Assembly: GCF_021532275.1 (NCBI RefSeq)
Contig: NZ_JACBOT010000008.1
Location: 62,001-126,000 of the forward strand
Source: Brevibacterium sp. UCMA 11754
GTDB taxonomy: Bacteria; Actinomycetota; Actinomycetes; Actinomycetales; Brevibacteriaceae
Length of the DNA stretch: 64,000 bases
Direction: 5' to 3'
The notes under the pieces were generated by a model. It worked only from the letters and a program-made list of their open reading frames with translations. It was not told the origin of the DNA and ran no database searches. Each line of letters opens with the position of its first letter. Position 1 is the stretch's first letter. Made by a program: the position numbers and the translations under genes. Below are positions 63,316 through 64,000 of this stretch, one piece after another.

Positions 63316-64000
63316 TCAGCGGTCGAGGTTTCCTTGGATGAAGGCTTCGACGGCGTCATGAGCTGCGTCGTCGCCCTTCTGCTCCGGGGGCGACTTCATG
63401 AAGTACGAGGATGCGGAGATGAGGGCTCCGCCGATGCCGCGGTCGAGTCCGATCTTCGCTGCACGGACGGCGTCGATGATGACTCCGGCCGAGTTCGGTG
63501 AGTCCCAGACCTCGAGCTTGTATTCCAGGGATACCGGTGCATCACCGAAGTTGCGTCCTTCGAGACGGACGAATGCCCATTTGCGGTCGTCGAGCCATTC
63601 GACGTAGTCACTGGGACCGATGTGGACGTTGCGTGCAGGCAGATCGGCGGTGGTGTTCGAGGTCACGGCCTGGGTCTTCGAGATCTTCTTCGATTCGAGG
63701 CGCTTGCGCTCGAGCATGTTCTTGAAGTCCATGTTGCCGCCGACGTTGAGCTGGTAGGTGCGGTCGAGGACGACACCGCGGTCTTCGAAGAGTTTGGCCA
63801 TCACTCGGTGGGTGATGGTCGCACCGATCTGGCTCTTGATGTCGTCGCCGACGATGGGCACACCGGCGGCCTGGAATTTTCATCCCATTCCTTGGTGCCT
63901 GCGATGAAGACGGGCAGGGCGTTGACGAAGGCGACCTTTGCATCGATTGCGGCCTGCGCGTAGTGCTCCACGGCCTGCTGCGAGCACCAGGGGCAGGTAG
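63316..64000 (-). pseudogene. ino1: Inositol-3-phosphate synthase, partial, with frameshift
   Basis: Converts glucose-6-phosphate to myo-inositol-3-phosphate, the precursor of phosphatidylinositol and mycothiol. The minus strand gives [45 protein letters not shown] and the [11 protein letters not shown] core. The N-terminal part lies beyond the window. Upstream (63881-63985) [14 protein letters not shown] is in a different frame; one more A in the run at 63877-63880 would restore [10 protein letters not shown]. The last 15 bases of the window also look out of register. Probably a real gene with sequencing errors. Confidence 0.88.

Larger units (their letters stand above)
54994..63638. repeat. 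Giant inverted repeat, arms about 4.3 kb
   Basis: Left arm 54994-59300 and right arm 59333-63638 are reverse complements. Coordinates sum to 118,633 inside the AbgT gene and to 118,632 outside of a single-base deletion at 62743-62744. All translated products match between arms. The left boundary is the switch between DUF664 and ino1 sequence; the right-arm copy of ino1 continues beyond 63638. The apex (59301-59332) is unpaired between arms. Confidence 0.97.

Noticed and set aside
54994..63638. Hairpin telomere of a linear replicon
   Set aside because: A read-through telomere would mirror everything up to a natural end; here the left arm stops inside unrelated chromosomal genes (DUF664) and housekeeping genes continue to the left.

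Overview
The window is high-GC DNA from an actinobacterium (Actinomycetota, Micrococcales-like; a Brevibacterium relative is my best guess). The guess rests on gene order and protein style, not on a search. Several blocks keep the order known from Mycobacterium tuberculosis: pncB/clpS/DUF2017/metallo-hydrolase/rph/rdgB; perM/purN/purH; glmU/prs/rplY/pth/mfd/mazG/eno/ftsB/DUF501/ppx. Genes are dense, ATGA/GTGA overlaps are common, and GTG starts are frequent.

Layout. 1-4.0 kb: NAD salvage, ClpS adaptor and nucleotide/RNA housekeeping. 4.1-9.3 kb: a Dpp/Opp-type peptide ABC importer whose two ATPases are fused, followed by an amidase. 10.8-17.5 kb: membrane proteins, a PerM-like protein, de novo purine genes purN-purH and two small proteins. 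17.5-32 kb: pcrA, tRNA-Gln, glmU-prs, an alpha/beta hydrolase, rplY, pth, a rhomboid protease, an arylsulfotransferase-like lipoprotein and mfd. 32-41.6 kb: csbD, mazG, a tyrosine phosphatase, eno, an inserted AbiEi/DUF559-like gene, ftsB-DUF501-ppx, an orphan mycosin-like protease, and ndh with a near-consensus Rex box. 41.7-48 kb is an accessory stretch: three regulators with visible operators, a decayed glutamate-binding-protein gene, an internally shortened dienelactone hydrolase, a tRNA with anticodon UAA, and an MFS permease. 48-54.7 kb: PPK2, membrane proteins, an AEC permease and an NRAMP-like transporter lacking the usual metal-binding motifs.

54,994-63,638 is a giant inverted repeat with arms of about 4.3 kb and an apex near 59,316. 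Each arm carries the ino1 3' end, an AbgT transporter, a Bax-inhibitor-1-like protein, a small unknown protein and the N-terminal half of a membrane molybdopterin oxidoreductase. The only difference I found between the arms is one base in a G-run, which frameshifts AbgT in the right arm. Both arm ends lie inside genes: a DUF664 gene is joined to the tail of ino1 on the left, and the oxidoreductase is cut at the apex. Further homopolymer-type frameshifts lie nearby. The simplest reading is a fold-back assembly or amplification chimera, but a real recent inverted duplication cannot be excluded from sequence alone.

I see no CRISPR array, rRNA, insertion sequence, integrase or prophage. Phosphate and polyphosphate enzymes (Ppx, PPK2), nucleotide sanitation (RdgB, MazG) and redox control of NADH oxidation (Rex-ndh) are the clearest functional themes. 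I do not see convincing evidence of a wholly new multi-gene system.
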